A DNA stretch of 64,000 nt from positions 496,001-560,000 of the forward strand of contig NZ_FSRJ01000004.1 of the NCBI RefSeq assembly GCF_900142065.1, read 5' to 3'. A program made the position numbers and the translations under genes. The notes below the pieces were generated by a model. That model worked only from the letters and a program-made list of their open reading frames with translations. It was not told the origin of the DNA and made no database searches. Positions within the stretch are counted from its first letter, which is position 1; every line of letters begins with the position of its first letter. Source of the DNA: Agromyces cerinus subsp. cerinus (GTDB lineage: Bacteria > Actinomycetota > Actinomycetes > Actinomycetales > Microbacteriaceae). Shown here one piece after another: positions 41,100 to 49,693 of this stretch.

Positions 41100-42101
41100 T
41101 CACAGCACGTCGTCGACGAGCCACTTCTCGACGAGGTGGTCGGCGACGATGCGTCGGATCGTGCCCGACTTGCCGCGCAGCACGATCGACTCCGTGCGCA
41201 CGATCGGCCCCTTCTTGCGCACGCCGTCGAGCAGTTCGCCGTCGGTCACGCCCGTGGCGACGAAGAACGTGTTGTCGCCGCGCACGAGGTCCTCGAGCTC
41301 GTAGACCCGGTCGCAGTCGAGGCCGGCGGCCTCGCCGCGCGCGCGCTCGGCGTCGTCCTTCGGCGCGAGCACGCCCTGCATGAACCCGCCGAGCGCCTTG
41401 ATCGCGCACGCGGTGGTGATGCCCTCGGGGCTGCCGCCGATGCCGACGCACATGTCGATGCGCGACTCGTAGCGGGCCGCGTTGATGCCGCCGGCGACGT
41501 CGCCGTCGCTCATCAGACGGGTGCCCGCACCGGCCTCGCGGATGTCGGCGATGAGCTGCTCGTGGCGATCGCGGTTCAGCACGGCGACGCGGAGCTCGCT
41601 GACGTCCTTGCCCTTCGCCGCGGCGAGCGCGCGCAGGTTCTCGCCGATCGGCTTCCGGATGTCGACGACGCCGATGCCCGAGGCATCCGTGACGATCTTG
41701 TCCATGTAGAAGACGGAGGAGGCGTCGAGCATGGTGCCGCGGTCGGAGACGGCGATGACCGAGAGCGCGTTGTGACGGCCCGCGGCCGTGAGCGAGGTGC
41801 CGTCGATCGGGTCGACCGCGATGTCGCACGCGGGGCCGCGGCCGGTGCCGACGCGCTCGCCGTTGAAGAGCATGGGCGCGGCGTCCTTCTCGCCCTCACC
41901 GATGACGACCACGCCCTCGAAGTCCACCGTGCCGAGGAACGCGCGCATCGCGTCGACCGCGGCGCCGTCGGCTCCGAGCTTGTCGCCCTTGCCGATCCAC
42001 GGGTACGAACGGATCGCCGCAGCCTCGGTGGCACGCACGAGTTCGAGTGCGATGTTGCGGTCGGGGTGCAAGAACAGGCTTGCCGTGTCGGTGCTCACCA
42101 T
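41100..42101 (-). CDS. glpX: Class II fructose-1,6-bisphosphatase GlpX
   Basis: 333 aa. GEGEKDAAPMLFNGE and the metal/phosphate block DIAVDPIDGTSLTAAGRHN are diagnostic; IGGSPEGITTACAIKALGG and RGDNTFFVATGVTDGELLDG complete the fold. It catalyses the committed gluconeogenic step and is the usual FBPase of actinobacteria. A divergent second paralog lies directly upstream on the same strand, and class II aldolase beyond it. Confidence 0.96.
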   Translation of the reverse strand: MVSTDTASLFLHPDRNIALELVRATEAAAIRSYPWIGKGDKLGADGAAVDAMRAFLGTVDFEGVVVIGEGEKDAAPMLFNGERVGTGRGPACDIAVDPIDGTSLTAAGRHNALSVIAVSDRGTMLDASSVFYMDKIVTDASGIGVVDIRKPIGENLRALAAAKGKDVSELRVAVLNRDRHEQLIADIREAGAGTRLMSDGDVAGGINAARYESRIDMCVGIGGSPEGITTACAIKALGGFMQGVLAPKDDAERARGEAAGLDCDRVYELEDLVRGDNTFFVATGVTDGELLDGVRKKGPIVRTESIVLRGKSGTIRRIVADHLVEKWLVDDVL

Positions 42102-42215
42102 CGAGGGTCCTCCCGGACGCTAGTGCGGCCGGCCAGTCGGGCGGCCATGGAACGATGAATCCAGCCTATGCAGCACGCCCGCCGATCTCGCCTGTTTTCC
42201 GGTCGACGGCGATGA

Positions 42216-42231
42216 AAGAATGTGCATTCTT
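42216..42231. promoter_or_regulatory. AT-rich inverted repeat upstream of glpX
   Basis: AAGAATG-TG-CATTCTT is a perfect 7+2+7 inverted repeat in an otherwise GC-rich 140-base gap, 115 bases before the glpX start. The base composition and symmetry suggest a regulator binding site. No regulator gene is adjacent. Confidence 0.45.
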
Positions 42232-42241
42232 AAGCCGGCGT

Positions 42242-43201
42242 TCAGGGCAGTCGCAGTTCGCCGACCACGGCGTCGACGCCCGGACCGGCGTGCCAGGCGC
42301 TCACCATGGCGGCGCCGCCCGGTCTGGTTCGCACGCCGGGCATCACCTCGCCGCCCGGTGCACACTCGGTCACCGCGCTGAGGAAGACCCACGCGGGCGC
42401 ACCGCAGAGCTCACCGAGCGACCAGACGCGATCGAGGTCGAGGCCGTCGGCGAGCACGCGCCGTCGCTCCTCGGCCGACTGCGGCGCGAGTCCGGCCCAC
42501 ATCGAGCCGCCGAGCGCTCGAACGCCCGCCGCCGTCAGCACCCCCTCGGGAGCGCCGCCGATACCCGAGACGAGATCGAGGCCCGCTTCGCCGCCCGCCG
42601 CGCGGAGGCTCCGTTCGACGTCGCCATGCACGAAGAGCTCGACGGATGCCCCTGCCGCTCGCGCCTCGGCGACGAAGCCCTCGTTCCTCGGCCGCTCCTG
42701 CACGGCGACCCGCACCTCCGAGGCCGCGACGCCCCGCGCTGCGGCGATGCGGGCGACGAGTTCGCCGACGGGGGCGCCGGCCGGAGCATCCGGAAGCCAC
42801 GTGACGTGCTTCTCGAGGTAATGGGCCGTGCCGAGCGCTGCGAGGGCGCCGCGCGGCGCGACCGCGAGCACGGCCATCGCGCCGGGCGCCCCTGCCGCAG
42901 CGAGACGGGTGCCGTCGACCGGATCGACGGCGAGGTCGATGACGGGCGCGACGCCGCGGCCGAACCGCTCGCCGACGTACAGCATCGGCGCCTCGTCCTT
43001 CTCGCCCTCGCCGACCACGACGACCCCGTCGACGTCGAGTTCGCCGAGCGCCGAGCGCAGCGCACGCACGGCCAGCGCGTCGACGCCGTGGCCGTCGCCC
43101 GAGCCGACGAGGGGCGATGCGGCGAGGGCGGCGAGGGCAGTCGCGCGGCGGAAGCCGTCGACGAGGCCGAGTTCGGCGAGGCGGAGCGGGTCGGTCGGCA
43201 C
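42242..43201 (-). CDS. Second class II FBPase-like protein (GlpX paralog)
   Basis: 319 aa. It keeps the family blocks GEGEKDEAPMLYVGERFG and DLAVDPVDGTRLAAAG plus IGGAPEGVLTAAGVRALGG, so the metal and phosphate ligands look complete. It diverges elsewhere: its C-terminal end lacks the closing KSGTIRRI-like segment, and the N-terminus is shorter. It may be a second FBPase, a sedoheptulose-bisphosphatase, or act on another phosphate ester. Start GTG 43201 with AGGATGG upstream. Confidence 0.85.
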   Translation of the reverse strand: MPTDPLRLAELGLVDGFRRATALAALAASPLVGSGDGHGVDALAVRALRSALGELDVDGVVVVGEGEKDEAPMLYVGERFGRGVAPVIDLAVDPVDGTRLAAAGAPGAMAVLAVAPRGALAALGTAHYLEKHVTWLPDAPAGAPVGELVARIAAARGVAASEVRVAVQERPRNEGFVAEARAAGASVELFVHGDVERSLRAAGGEAGLDLVSGIGGAPEGVLTAAGVRALGGSMWAGLAPQSAEERRRVLADGLDLDRVWSLGELCGAPAWVFLSAVTECAPGGEVMPGVRTRPGGAAMVSAWHAGPGVDAVVGELRLP

Positions 43202-43306
43202 GCGTCCATCCTGCCGTGCTGCGGGCGCCGCGGCATCCGACACCTGAGCACCCCTCGGCAAGTCGGTAGACTCGACGCCAACCCCGTTGTCGTCCGAAGG
43301 AGCACC

Positions 43307-44338
43307 ATGCCCATCGCCACCCCCGAGCAGTACGCCGAGATGCTGGACACCGCGAAGGCCAAGGGCTTCGCGTTCCCGGCCTTCAACGTCTCCTCCTCGC
43401 AGACGCTCAACGCGGTGCTGCAGGGCCTGACCGAGGCAGGCTCCGACGGCATCATCCAGGTCACCACCGGCGGCGCCGACTACTTCGCCGGCCACACCGT
43501 CAAGGCCCGTGCCACCGGTGCACTCGCCTTCGCGCGCTTCGCCCACGAGGTCGCCAAGAACTACCCGATCACGGTGGCGCTGCACACCGACCACTGCCCG
43601 AAGCCGGCCCTCGCCGACTTCGTCTTCCCGCTCATCGAGGCCTCCGAGGCCGAGGTCAAGGCCGGCCGCAACCCGATCTTCCAGTCCCACATGTGGGACG
43701 GCTCGGCCGTGCCGCTCACCGAGAACCTCGAGATCGCCAAGGAGATCCTCCCCCGCATGAAGGCGATCAACGCCATCCTCGAGGTCGAGATCGGCGTCGT
43801 CGGCGGCGAAGAGGACGGCGTGCAGCACGAGGGCTCGAACGACGCGCTGTACACCACGCTCGACGACGCGATCGCGACCGTCGAGGCGCTCGGCTTCGGC
43901 GAGCAGGGCCGCTACATGGCCGCCCTCACCTTCGGCAACGTGCACGGCGTCTACGCTCCCGGCAACGTGAAGCTGCGCCCGGCGCTCCTGAAGGAGATCC
44001 AGGACGGCCTGCAGGCCAAGTACGGCACGGCCGCGAAGCCGCTCGACCTCGTCTTCCACGGCGGCTCGGGCTCGACCGACGCCGAGATCGCCGAGGCCGT
44101 CGCGAACGGCGTCGTGAAGATGAACATCGACACCGACACGCAGTACGCCTACACGCGCGCCGTCGCCGGCTACATGTTCCAGAACTACGACGGCGTGCTG
44201 AAGGTCGACGGCTCGGTCGGCAACAAGAAGCAGTACGACCCGCGCGCCTGGGGCAAGGTCGCCGAGACCGCCATGGCGGTTCGCGTCGGCGAGTCGACCC
44301 GTCAGCTCGGCTCCGCCGCGCAGTCGATCAGCGCGTAA
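43307..44338 (+). CDS. fba: Class II fructose-bisphosphate aldolase
   Basis: 343 aa, zinc-dependent. Zn ligands lie in LHTDHCPK, NVHGVYAPG and LVFHGGSGS; ILEVEIGVVGGEEDGVQHEG carries the flexible-loop Glu. It joins glycolysis and gluconeogenesis. It is divergent from the two GlpX genes, so the three consecutive FBP-metabolism genes could share regulation. The ATG follows AAGGAG. The next gene starts 7 bases after its stop. Confidence 0.97.
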   Translation: MPIATPEQYAEMLDTAKAKGFAFPAFNVSSSQTLNAVLQGLTEAGSDGIIQVTTGGADYFAGHTVKARATGALAFARFAHEVAKNYPITVALHTDHCPKPALADFVFPLIEASEAEVKAGRNPIFQSHMWDGSAVPLTENLEIAKEILPRMKAINAILEVEIGVVGGEEDGVQHEGSNDALYTTLDDAIATVEALGFGEQGRYMAALTFGNVHGVYAPGNVKLRPALLKEIQDGLQAKYGTAAKPLDLVFHGGSGSTDAEIAEAVANGVVKMNIDTDTQYAYTRAVAGYMFQNYDGVLKVDGSVGNKKQYDPRAWGKVAETAMAVRVGESTRQLGSAAQSISA

Positions 44339-44345
44339 GGCACGG

Positions 44346-44996
44346 ATGTCGCAGCACGAGGCCGCTCGAACGCCCGACCAGTCGGGCGACGCCGCAACGA
44401 CGAACGGAGGGGCGACCCCGCCCGCCGCGCCGTCGCCGCGGCGCGACGAGCGGCCTCGTCCGCAGTACGGCGAGTACGCCCCCGAGGGATGGACGTGGAC
44501 GCCGCCGGTCGATGAGCGCGCAGCGGCCGCTGAGGCGGCGAACGCCGAGGCCGCCGCCGCCGTTGCTCCCGCTGCCCCGGCGGCTCCCTCGCATGCCGCC
44601 GCCGGCGCGCACCCGATCGATCGCATGTGGACGATCACGCTGCTCGTCTTCGGCGTGTTCGGCGCGCTCTACAACAGCCTGGCGCTCTTCCAGTTGCCGA
44701 CCACCGCACTCGAATCGGCGAAGCTCTCGGCGTCGGTACTCGGCGTCGAGCCCCCGGCCGACTTCGTTGCGGGTCCGGCGGTTCCCGCGTTCATCTTCGT
44801 GGGCATCGCGCTGCAACTCGCACTGTGGGTCGTCGCGCTGCTCTGGTCGCGTGCCCGCATGCGGGCCGGCCGACTGGCGTGGTGGGTCCCGTTCGTCGCG
44901 GGCGTCGCGGCCTTCATCGTGGTGGTGGTCGTCGGCATGCTCGTGTTCGCGAGCGACCCCGCCTTCATGCCGTCGCTGACGCCCGCCCAGCCGTAG
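44346..44996 (+). CDS. DUF6264-type membrane protein
   Basis: 216 aa: a Pro/Ala/Arg-rich cytoplasmic N-terminus (1-95) including PRPQYGEYAPEGWTWTPP, followed by three transmembrane helices (about 100-122, 142-166, 178-202: WTITLLVFGVFGALYNSLAL and WWVPFVAGVAAFIVVVVVGM). The GEYAPEGWTW stretch is the recurrent feature of this actinobacterial family. It follows fba closely, probably as a co-transcribed gene. Function unknown. Confidence 0.78.
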   Translation: MSQHEAARTPDQSGDAATTNGGATPPAAPSPRRDERPRPQYGEYAPEGWTWTPPVDERAAAAEAANAEAAAAVAPAAPAAPSHAAAGAHPIDRMWTITLLVFGVFGALYNSLALFQLPTTALESAKLSASVLGVEPPADFVAGPAVPAFIFVGIALQLALWVVALLWSRARMRAGRLAWWVPFVAGVAAFIVVVVVGMLVFASDPAFMPSLTPAQP

Positions 44997-45020
44997 GCAA
45001 GCAGCACCGCACATCGAACC

Positions 45021-45064
45021 GTCGAAGTCCGCCCTCCGAGCGCATCGGGAGGGCGGACTTCGAC
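45021..45064. terminator. Bidirectional hairpin terminator
   Basis: A 17-bp perfect stem, GTCGAAGTCCGCCCTCC (45021-45037) with its complement at 45048-45064, with a 10-base loop and GTTT after it. It lies between the convergent DUF6264 gene and ABC exporter operon. Confidence 0.85.
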
Positions 45065-45086
45065 GTTTCGACGGCGTGCCGGCAGC

Positions 45087-47201
45087 TCAGCTCGCGGCGC
45101 CCTCCGGCACCGCCTCCATGCCGCCGGTTGCCGTGCCGGGGCCCCCGACGTCCTCGGGGTCGGCGAGCGTCTCCGCATCGGCCGGCGCCGCGAACTGCGC
45201 CTCGTAGAGCCGCGTGTACGCGCCGCCCTGGGCGAGCAGCTCGGCGTGGTCGCCCTGCTCGACGATGTGCCCGTCCTCCATCACGAGGATGAGGTCGGCG
45301 TCGCGGATCGTCGAGAGCCGGTGCGCGATCACGAAGCTCGTGCGGTCTTTCCGCAGCGCGTTCATGGCGTGCTGCAGCAGCAGCTCGGTGCGGGTGTCGA
45401 CCGAGCTCGTCGCCTCGTCGAGGATCAGCACGGCCGGCTGCGCGAGGAATGCACGGGCGATCGTGATGAGCTGCTTCTCACCGGCCGAGAGGTTCGACGC
45501 CTCGTCGTCGAGCACCGTGTCGTAGCCGTCGGGCAGCGTGCGCACGAAGCGGTCGACGTACGTCGCCCGGGCCGCCTCGAGGATCTCGTCCTCCGAGGCA
45601 TCCGGTCGCCCGTAGGCGATGTTCTCGCGGATCGTGCCCGTGAACAGCCACGTGTCCTGCAGCACCATGCCCATGCGGCCGCGCAGCTCGTCGCGCGTCA
45701 TCCGTGTGATGTCGACGCCGTCGAGGGTGATGCGCCCGGAGTCGAGCTCGTAGAAGCGCATGATGAGGTTCACGAGGGTCGTCTTGCCGGCACCGGTCGG
45801 GCCGACGATCGCGATCGACTGCCCGGGTTCCGCGGTGAGCGAGAGTTCGTCGATGAGCGGCTTCTCGGGGTCGTAGCTGAACGAGACGTCGTCGAAGACG
45901 AGACGACCGGATGCCGCGCCCTCCGCGCCGTCCGCATCCGCGGCGGCCTCGGGCTCGACCGGGTCGGGCACCTGCTCGTCGGCGTCGAGCAGCTCGAACA
46001 CCCGCTCGGCGCTCGCGACGCCCGACTGCAGGAGGTTCGCCATCGAGCCGAGCTGGCTGAGCGGCTGGGTGAACTGCCGCGAGTACTGGATGAACGCCTG
46101 CACGTCGCCGAGGCTGATGCTGCCCGCTGCGACCATGAGGCCGCCGACGACGGCGATCGCGACGTAGACGAGGTTGCCGACGAACATCATGGCGGGCATG
46201 ATGATGCCGCTCACGAACTGCGCGCCGAAGCTCGCCTCGTAGAGCTGGTCGTTCTTGTCGTCGAACCCGCGCTCGACCTCGCGGCGGCGGCCGAAGACGC
46301 GCACGAGGGCGTGGCCCGAGTAGGCCTCCTCGATCTGCGCGTTGAGGGTGCCGGTGTGGGTCCACTGCGCGACGAAGAGCTTCTGCGAGCGCTTGGCGAT
46401 GATCGTCGTGATGAGGATCGTGAGCGGGATCGTGACGAGCGCGATGGCTGCGAGCAGCGGCGAGATGATGAACATCATCACGAGCACGCCGACGACGGTG
46501 AGGAGCGACGTGAGCAACTGGCTCATCGTCTGCTGCAGCGACTGCGAGACGTTGTCGATGTCGTTCGTGACCCGCGAGAGGAGCTCGCCGCGCTGCATCT
46601 TGTCGAAGTACGACAGCGGCAGGCGGTGGAGCTTCTCCTCGACCTCCTGGCGCAGCCGGTAGACGGTGCGCTGCGTCACGCCATTCAGCACGTAGCCCTG
46701 CGCCCACCCGAAGAGCGAGGCGAGCACGTAGAGGGCGAGCACCCAGAGCAGCACGGTCGCGAGCGCGCTGAAGTCGATGCCCTCCCCGGGCACGAGGTTC
46801 ATCGACGACACCATGTCGGCCTGCTGGGTGTCGCCGGAGGCACGCAACCCGTCGACGACCTGCTGCTGCGTCGCACCCGCGGGCATCTGCGACGAGAGGA
46901 AGCCCTCGAAGATGATGTTCGTCGCCTCACCGAGGATCTTCGGGCCGAGCACCGAGAAGACGACGCTCACGACGCCGAGCAGCACGACGGCCGCGACGAG
47001 CGCTCGCTCGGGCTTGAGCCGGCGGAGCAGTCGCTTGGCCGACGGCCAGAAGTTCATCGACTTCTCGGCGGGCATGCCGACGCCGCCCATCGGGCCCCCG
47101 CCCATCGGGCCGCGGCGGGGCGGGCCGACCGGACGAGCCGGAGCTGTCGGGGCCTCCTGCGGTTCGGCGGATTCCTGCGGCTGTTCCTGCGACGCGCTCA
47201 T
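45087..47201 (-). CDS. ABC exporter half-transporter, consensus subunit
   Basis: 704 aa: a long Gln/Pro/Gly-rich N-terminal tail (1-45), a six-helix type IV exporter domain (about 60-395) and an NBD (about 430-670): Walker A IVGPTGAGKTTLVN, signature NLSAGEKQLITIARAFL, Walker B VLILDEATSSVD with the catalytic Glu, and H-loop IAHRLSTI. Its ATG overlaps the stop of the partner gene. The pair should form a heterodimer of the TM287/288 or BmrCD type; substrate unknown (drug or lipid). Confidence 0.93.
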   Translation of the reverse strand: MSASQEQPQESAEPQEAPTAPARPVGPPRRGPMGGGPMGGVGMPAEKSMNFWPSAKRLLRRLKPERALVAAVVLLGVVSVVFSVLGPKILGEATNIIFEGFLSSQMPAGATQQQVVDGLRASGDTQQADMVSSMNLVPGEGIDFSALATVLLWVLALYVLASLFGWAQGYVLNGVTQRTVYRLRQEVEEKLHRLPLSYFDKMQRGELLSRVTNDIDNVSQSLQQTMSQLLTSLLTVVGVLVMMFIISPLLAAIALVTIPLTILITTIIAKRSQKLFVAQWTHTGTLNAQIEEAYSGHALVRVFGRRREVERGFDDKNDQLYEASFGAQFVSGIIMPAMMFVGNLVYVAIAVVGGLMVAAGSISLGDVQAFIQYSRQFTQPLSQLGSMANLLQSGVASAERVFELLDADEQVPDPVEPEAAADADGAEGAASGRLVFDDVSFSYDPEKPLIDELSLTAEPGQSIAIVGPTGAGKTTLVNLIMRFYELDSGRITLDGVDITRMTRDELRGRMGMVLQDTWLFTGTIRENIAYGRPDASEDEILEAARATYVDRFVRTLPDGYDTVLDDEASNLSAGEKQLITIARAFLAQPAVLILDEATSSVDTRTELLLQHAMNALRKDRTSFVIAHRLSTIRDADLILVMEDGHIVEQGDHAELLAQGGAYTRLYEAQFAAPADAETLADPEDVGGPGTATGGMEAVPEGAAS

Positions 47202-48931
47202 GCCGCCTCCTCCACGCTCAGCTGGCTCTCGACGATCTCGGCGTACGCCTCGGAGCTCGCGAGCAGTTCCTCATGGGTGCCCTGCGCCGTGATCCGGCCG
47301 TCTTCGACGACGAGGATCTTGTCGGCGCCGACGATCGTGGCGACGCGCTGGGCGACGACGATCATGGTGGCGTCCGACACCGTGCGCGACAGCGCCGCGC
47401 GGAGGCGGGCGTCGGTCGCCGTGTCGAGAGCCGAGAACGAGTCGTCGAACAGGTAGATCGGCGGTCGTTTCGCGAGGGCTCTCGCGATGGACAGTCGTTG
47501 TCGCTGGCCGCCCGAGACGTTCGTGCCGCCCTGCGCGACGGGAGCCTCGAGCTGGCCGGGCATCGCGGCGACGAAGTCCTGCGCCTGAGCGGTCTCGAGC
47601 ACGCTCCAGAGCTCGGCGTCGCTCGCGTCGGGGTCGCCGTAGCGCAGCGTCGAGCCGACGGTGCCGGCGAAGAGGTAGGGCTTCTGGGGCACCAGGGCGA
47701 GCTGTGCGCCGAGCACCTCGGGGTCGAGTTCGCGCACGTCGACGCCGCCGACGAGCACGGAGCCGCCCGTGGTGTCGAAGAGGCGGGCCACGAGGTTCAC
47801 GATGGTCGTCTTGCCCGAGCCTGTAGCGCCGATGATCGCCGTGACCTGGCCCGGTTCGGCGACGAAGTTCAGGTCGTGCAGCACGGGCTCTTCGGCCCCC
47901 GGGTAGGCGAAGTCGACGCCGCGGAACTCCACCCTGCCGGGGGCGGTGAGCGCGAAGACGGGCTGCTCGGGGTCGACGACGCTCGACGCGGTCTCGAGCA
48001 CCTCGCCGATGCGGCCGGCGGAGACCGCGGCACGGGGCAGCAGGAAGGCGATCATCGTCGCCATCATGACGGCCATGAGGATCTGGATGAGGTAGCTGAG
48101 GAACGCGGTGAGCGAGCCGATCTGCATCGAGCCGTCTTCGACGCGGTACGCGCCGAACCAGAGCACCGCAATGCTCGAGACGTTCAGCACGAGCATGACG
48201 ACCGGGAAGACGAGCGCGAAGAGGCGCCCCGCCTTCAGCGCGGTGTCGGTGAGCGCGTCGTTGGCCTCGTCGAAGCGCTCGCTCTCGACGCCCTCGCGCA
48301 CGAAGGCCCGGATGACCCGGATGCCGGTGAGCTGCTCCCTGAGCACCCGGTTGACGCTGTCGATGCGCTTCTGCATCGACTGGAAGAGCGGCACCATGCG
48401 GCTGATGATGAGCCCGACCGAGACGAGCAGCACGGGCACCGCGACGACCATGATCCACGAGAGGGCGAGGTCTTCGCGGAGCGCCATGTAGACGCCGCCG
48501 ATCGCGAGGATCGGCGCCGAGACGAGGATCGTGCACGACATGAGCACGAGCATCTGCACCTGCTGCACGTCGTTCGTCGAACGCGTGATGAGGCTCGGGG
48601 CGCCGAAGCGCGACACCTCCTGCTCCGAGAAGTCGGCGACCTTGCGGAACACGGCGACCCGCAGGTCGCGGCCGAAGGCCATCGCCGCCTTCGCGCCGAA
48701 GTACACGGCTGCGATGGCGCACGCGACCTGGGCGAGCGTGATGGCGAGCATCACGCCGCCGGTCGAGATGATGAAGCCGGTGTCGCCCTTCGCGACGCCG
48801 TCGTCGATGATGTCGGCGTTCAGCGTCGGCAGGTACAGCGAGGCGATCGACTGCGCGAGCTGGAACACGATGACGCCGAGGAGCAGCGCCCAGTACGGCC
48901 GGAGGTGCCGGCGCAGCAGTTTCATCAGCAT
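47198..48931 (-). CDS. ABC exporter half-transporter, degenerate-site subunit
   Basis: 577 aa: six-helix membrane domain (about 10-300) and NBD (about 335-560): Walker A IIGATGSGKTTIVN, signature NVSGGQRQRLSIARAL, Walker B IYLFDDSFSALD. The residue after the Walker B Asp is Asp, not Glu, and the H-loop reads VAQRVATI (Gln for His), so this subunit contributes the degenerate ATP site, as in heterodimeric exporters. It follows the TetR gene (overlapping starts), with ATG 48931 or 48925. Confidence 0.93.
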   Translation of the reverse strand: MLMKLLRRHLRPYWALLLGVIVFQLAQSIASLYLPTLNADIIDDGVAKGDTGFIISTGGVMLAITLAQVACAIAAVYFGAKAAMAFGRDLRVAVFRKVADFSEQEVSRFGAPSLITRSTNDVQQVQMLVLMSCTILVSAPILAIGGVYMALREDLALSWIMVVAVPVLLVSVGLIISRMVPLFQSMQKRIDSVNRVLREQLTGIRVIRAFVREGVESERFDEANDALTDTALKAGRLFALVFPVVMLVLNVSSIAVLWFGAYRVEDGSMQIGSLTAFLSYLIQILMAVMMATMIAFLLPRAAVSAGRIGEVLETASSVVDPEQPVFALTAPGRVEFRGVDFAYPGAEEPVLHDLNFVAEPGQVTAIIGATGSGKTTIVNLVARLFDTTGGSVLVGGVDVRELDPEVLGAQLALVPQKPYLFAGTVGSTLRYGDPDASDAELWSVLETAQAQDFVAAMPGQLEAPVAQGGTNVSGGQRQRLSIARALAKRPPIYLFDDSFSALDTATDARLRAALSRTVSDATMIVVAQRVATIVGADKILVVEDGRITAQGTHEELLASSEAYAEIVESQLSVEEAA

Positions 48932-49587
48932 GGAGTGGTTCCCATCGGGCTGGTCGGGGTGGTCTGGAGAGTCGGTTCGAGTACTGCATCGGATGCCGCG
49001 CGCGGAGGCGGGCCGGCGGGCGTCGCGATGCCGTGGACGATGAGGTGCGCGAGTTCGTCGGTGTCGAGCCCGATGGTCGGGCCGAACTGCGGCATCGCCG
49101 ACGAGAACGCGACGAGCCGCACGAACTTGAAGACCTGGGCGGGCGGCACGCGCAGCGCCTCGAGGTCGGGGGCGAGCAGCTCGTCGAAGATGCCGGTGAT
49201 GATCTCGAGGTTCTGCGCCGGCGGCCGAGGGCGGTTGCCCAGCGCGGCGAAGACGCCGAAGATGCCGCTGAACCGGTCGAGGAAGCGGGCGAGCACGAGC
49301 TCGATCTTCAGCTCGAGCGGCAACGACGGATCGATGCTGCGGAGGGCGGCGCGGAACGGCTCGGGGTCGAGGAAGTGCTCGACCGCCGCGTCGATGATGG
49401 CCTCCTTGTCGTCGAACACGCGGAACAGCGTGCCCTCGGCGACACCGGAGGCATCGGCGATCTGCCGGGTCGTGACGTCGCGGCCGTGGGCGACGAGCAG
49501 CGGCAGCGTCGCCTGCGCGATCGCCGCTCGACGCTCCTCGACCGGCATCGGCTTCGCGCGCACCGCACGCTCGGTACTCGATGTCAT
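48925..49587 (-). CDS. TetR-family repressor of the ABC exporter operon
   Basis: 220 aa. HTH (about 20-65): RRAAIAQATLPLLVAHGRDV, TTRQIADASGVAEGTLFRVF; C-terminal ligand-binding helices follow. Its stop overlaps the exporter start (TGATG arrangement), giving a tetR-ABC-ABC operon. A perfect 22-bp palindrome lies 15 bases upstream of its ATG (49602-49623), the likely operator for autorepression. The inducer is unknown but is probably a substrate of the pump. Confidence 0.92.
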   Translation of the reverse strand: MTSSTERAVRAKPMPVEERRAAIAQATLPLLVAHGRDVTTRQIADASGVAEGTLFRVFDDKEAIIDAAVEHFLDPEPFRAALRSIDPSLPLELKIELVLARFLDRFSGIFGVFAALGNRPRPPAQNLEIITGIFDELLAPDLEALRVPPAQVFKFVRLVAFSSAMPQFGPTIGLDTDELAHLIVHGIATPAGPPPRAASDAVLEPTLQTTPTSPMGTTPC

Positions 49588-49601
49588 GTGAGCGATGTTA
49601 C

Positions 49602-49623
49602 GCGGAGTGAGCGCTCACTCCGC
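49602..49623. promoter_or_regulatory. Perfect 22-bp TetR-type operator palindrome
   Basis: GCGGAGTGAGC (49602-49612) is followed immediately by its exact complement (49613-49623). The core GAGTGAGCGCTCACTC is a typical operator of AcrR-like TetR repressors. It lies between the divergent tetR and ltrA genes, so it could affect both. Confidence 0.85.
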
Positions 49624-49693
49624 ACGATCCGCGTTCGCCCCGCGCGAACGCGCTGTGCGAACGCGAAGGAGACGGCTGCGCTACCGTGGCCTC

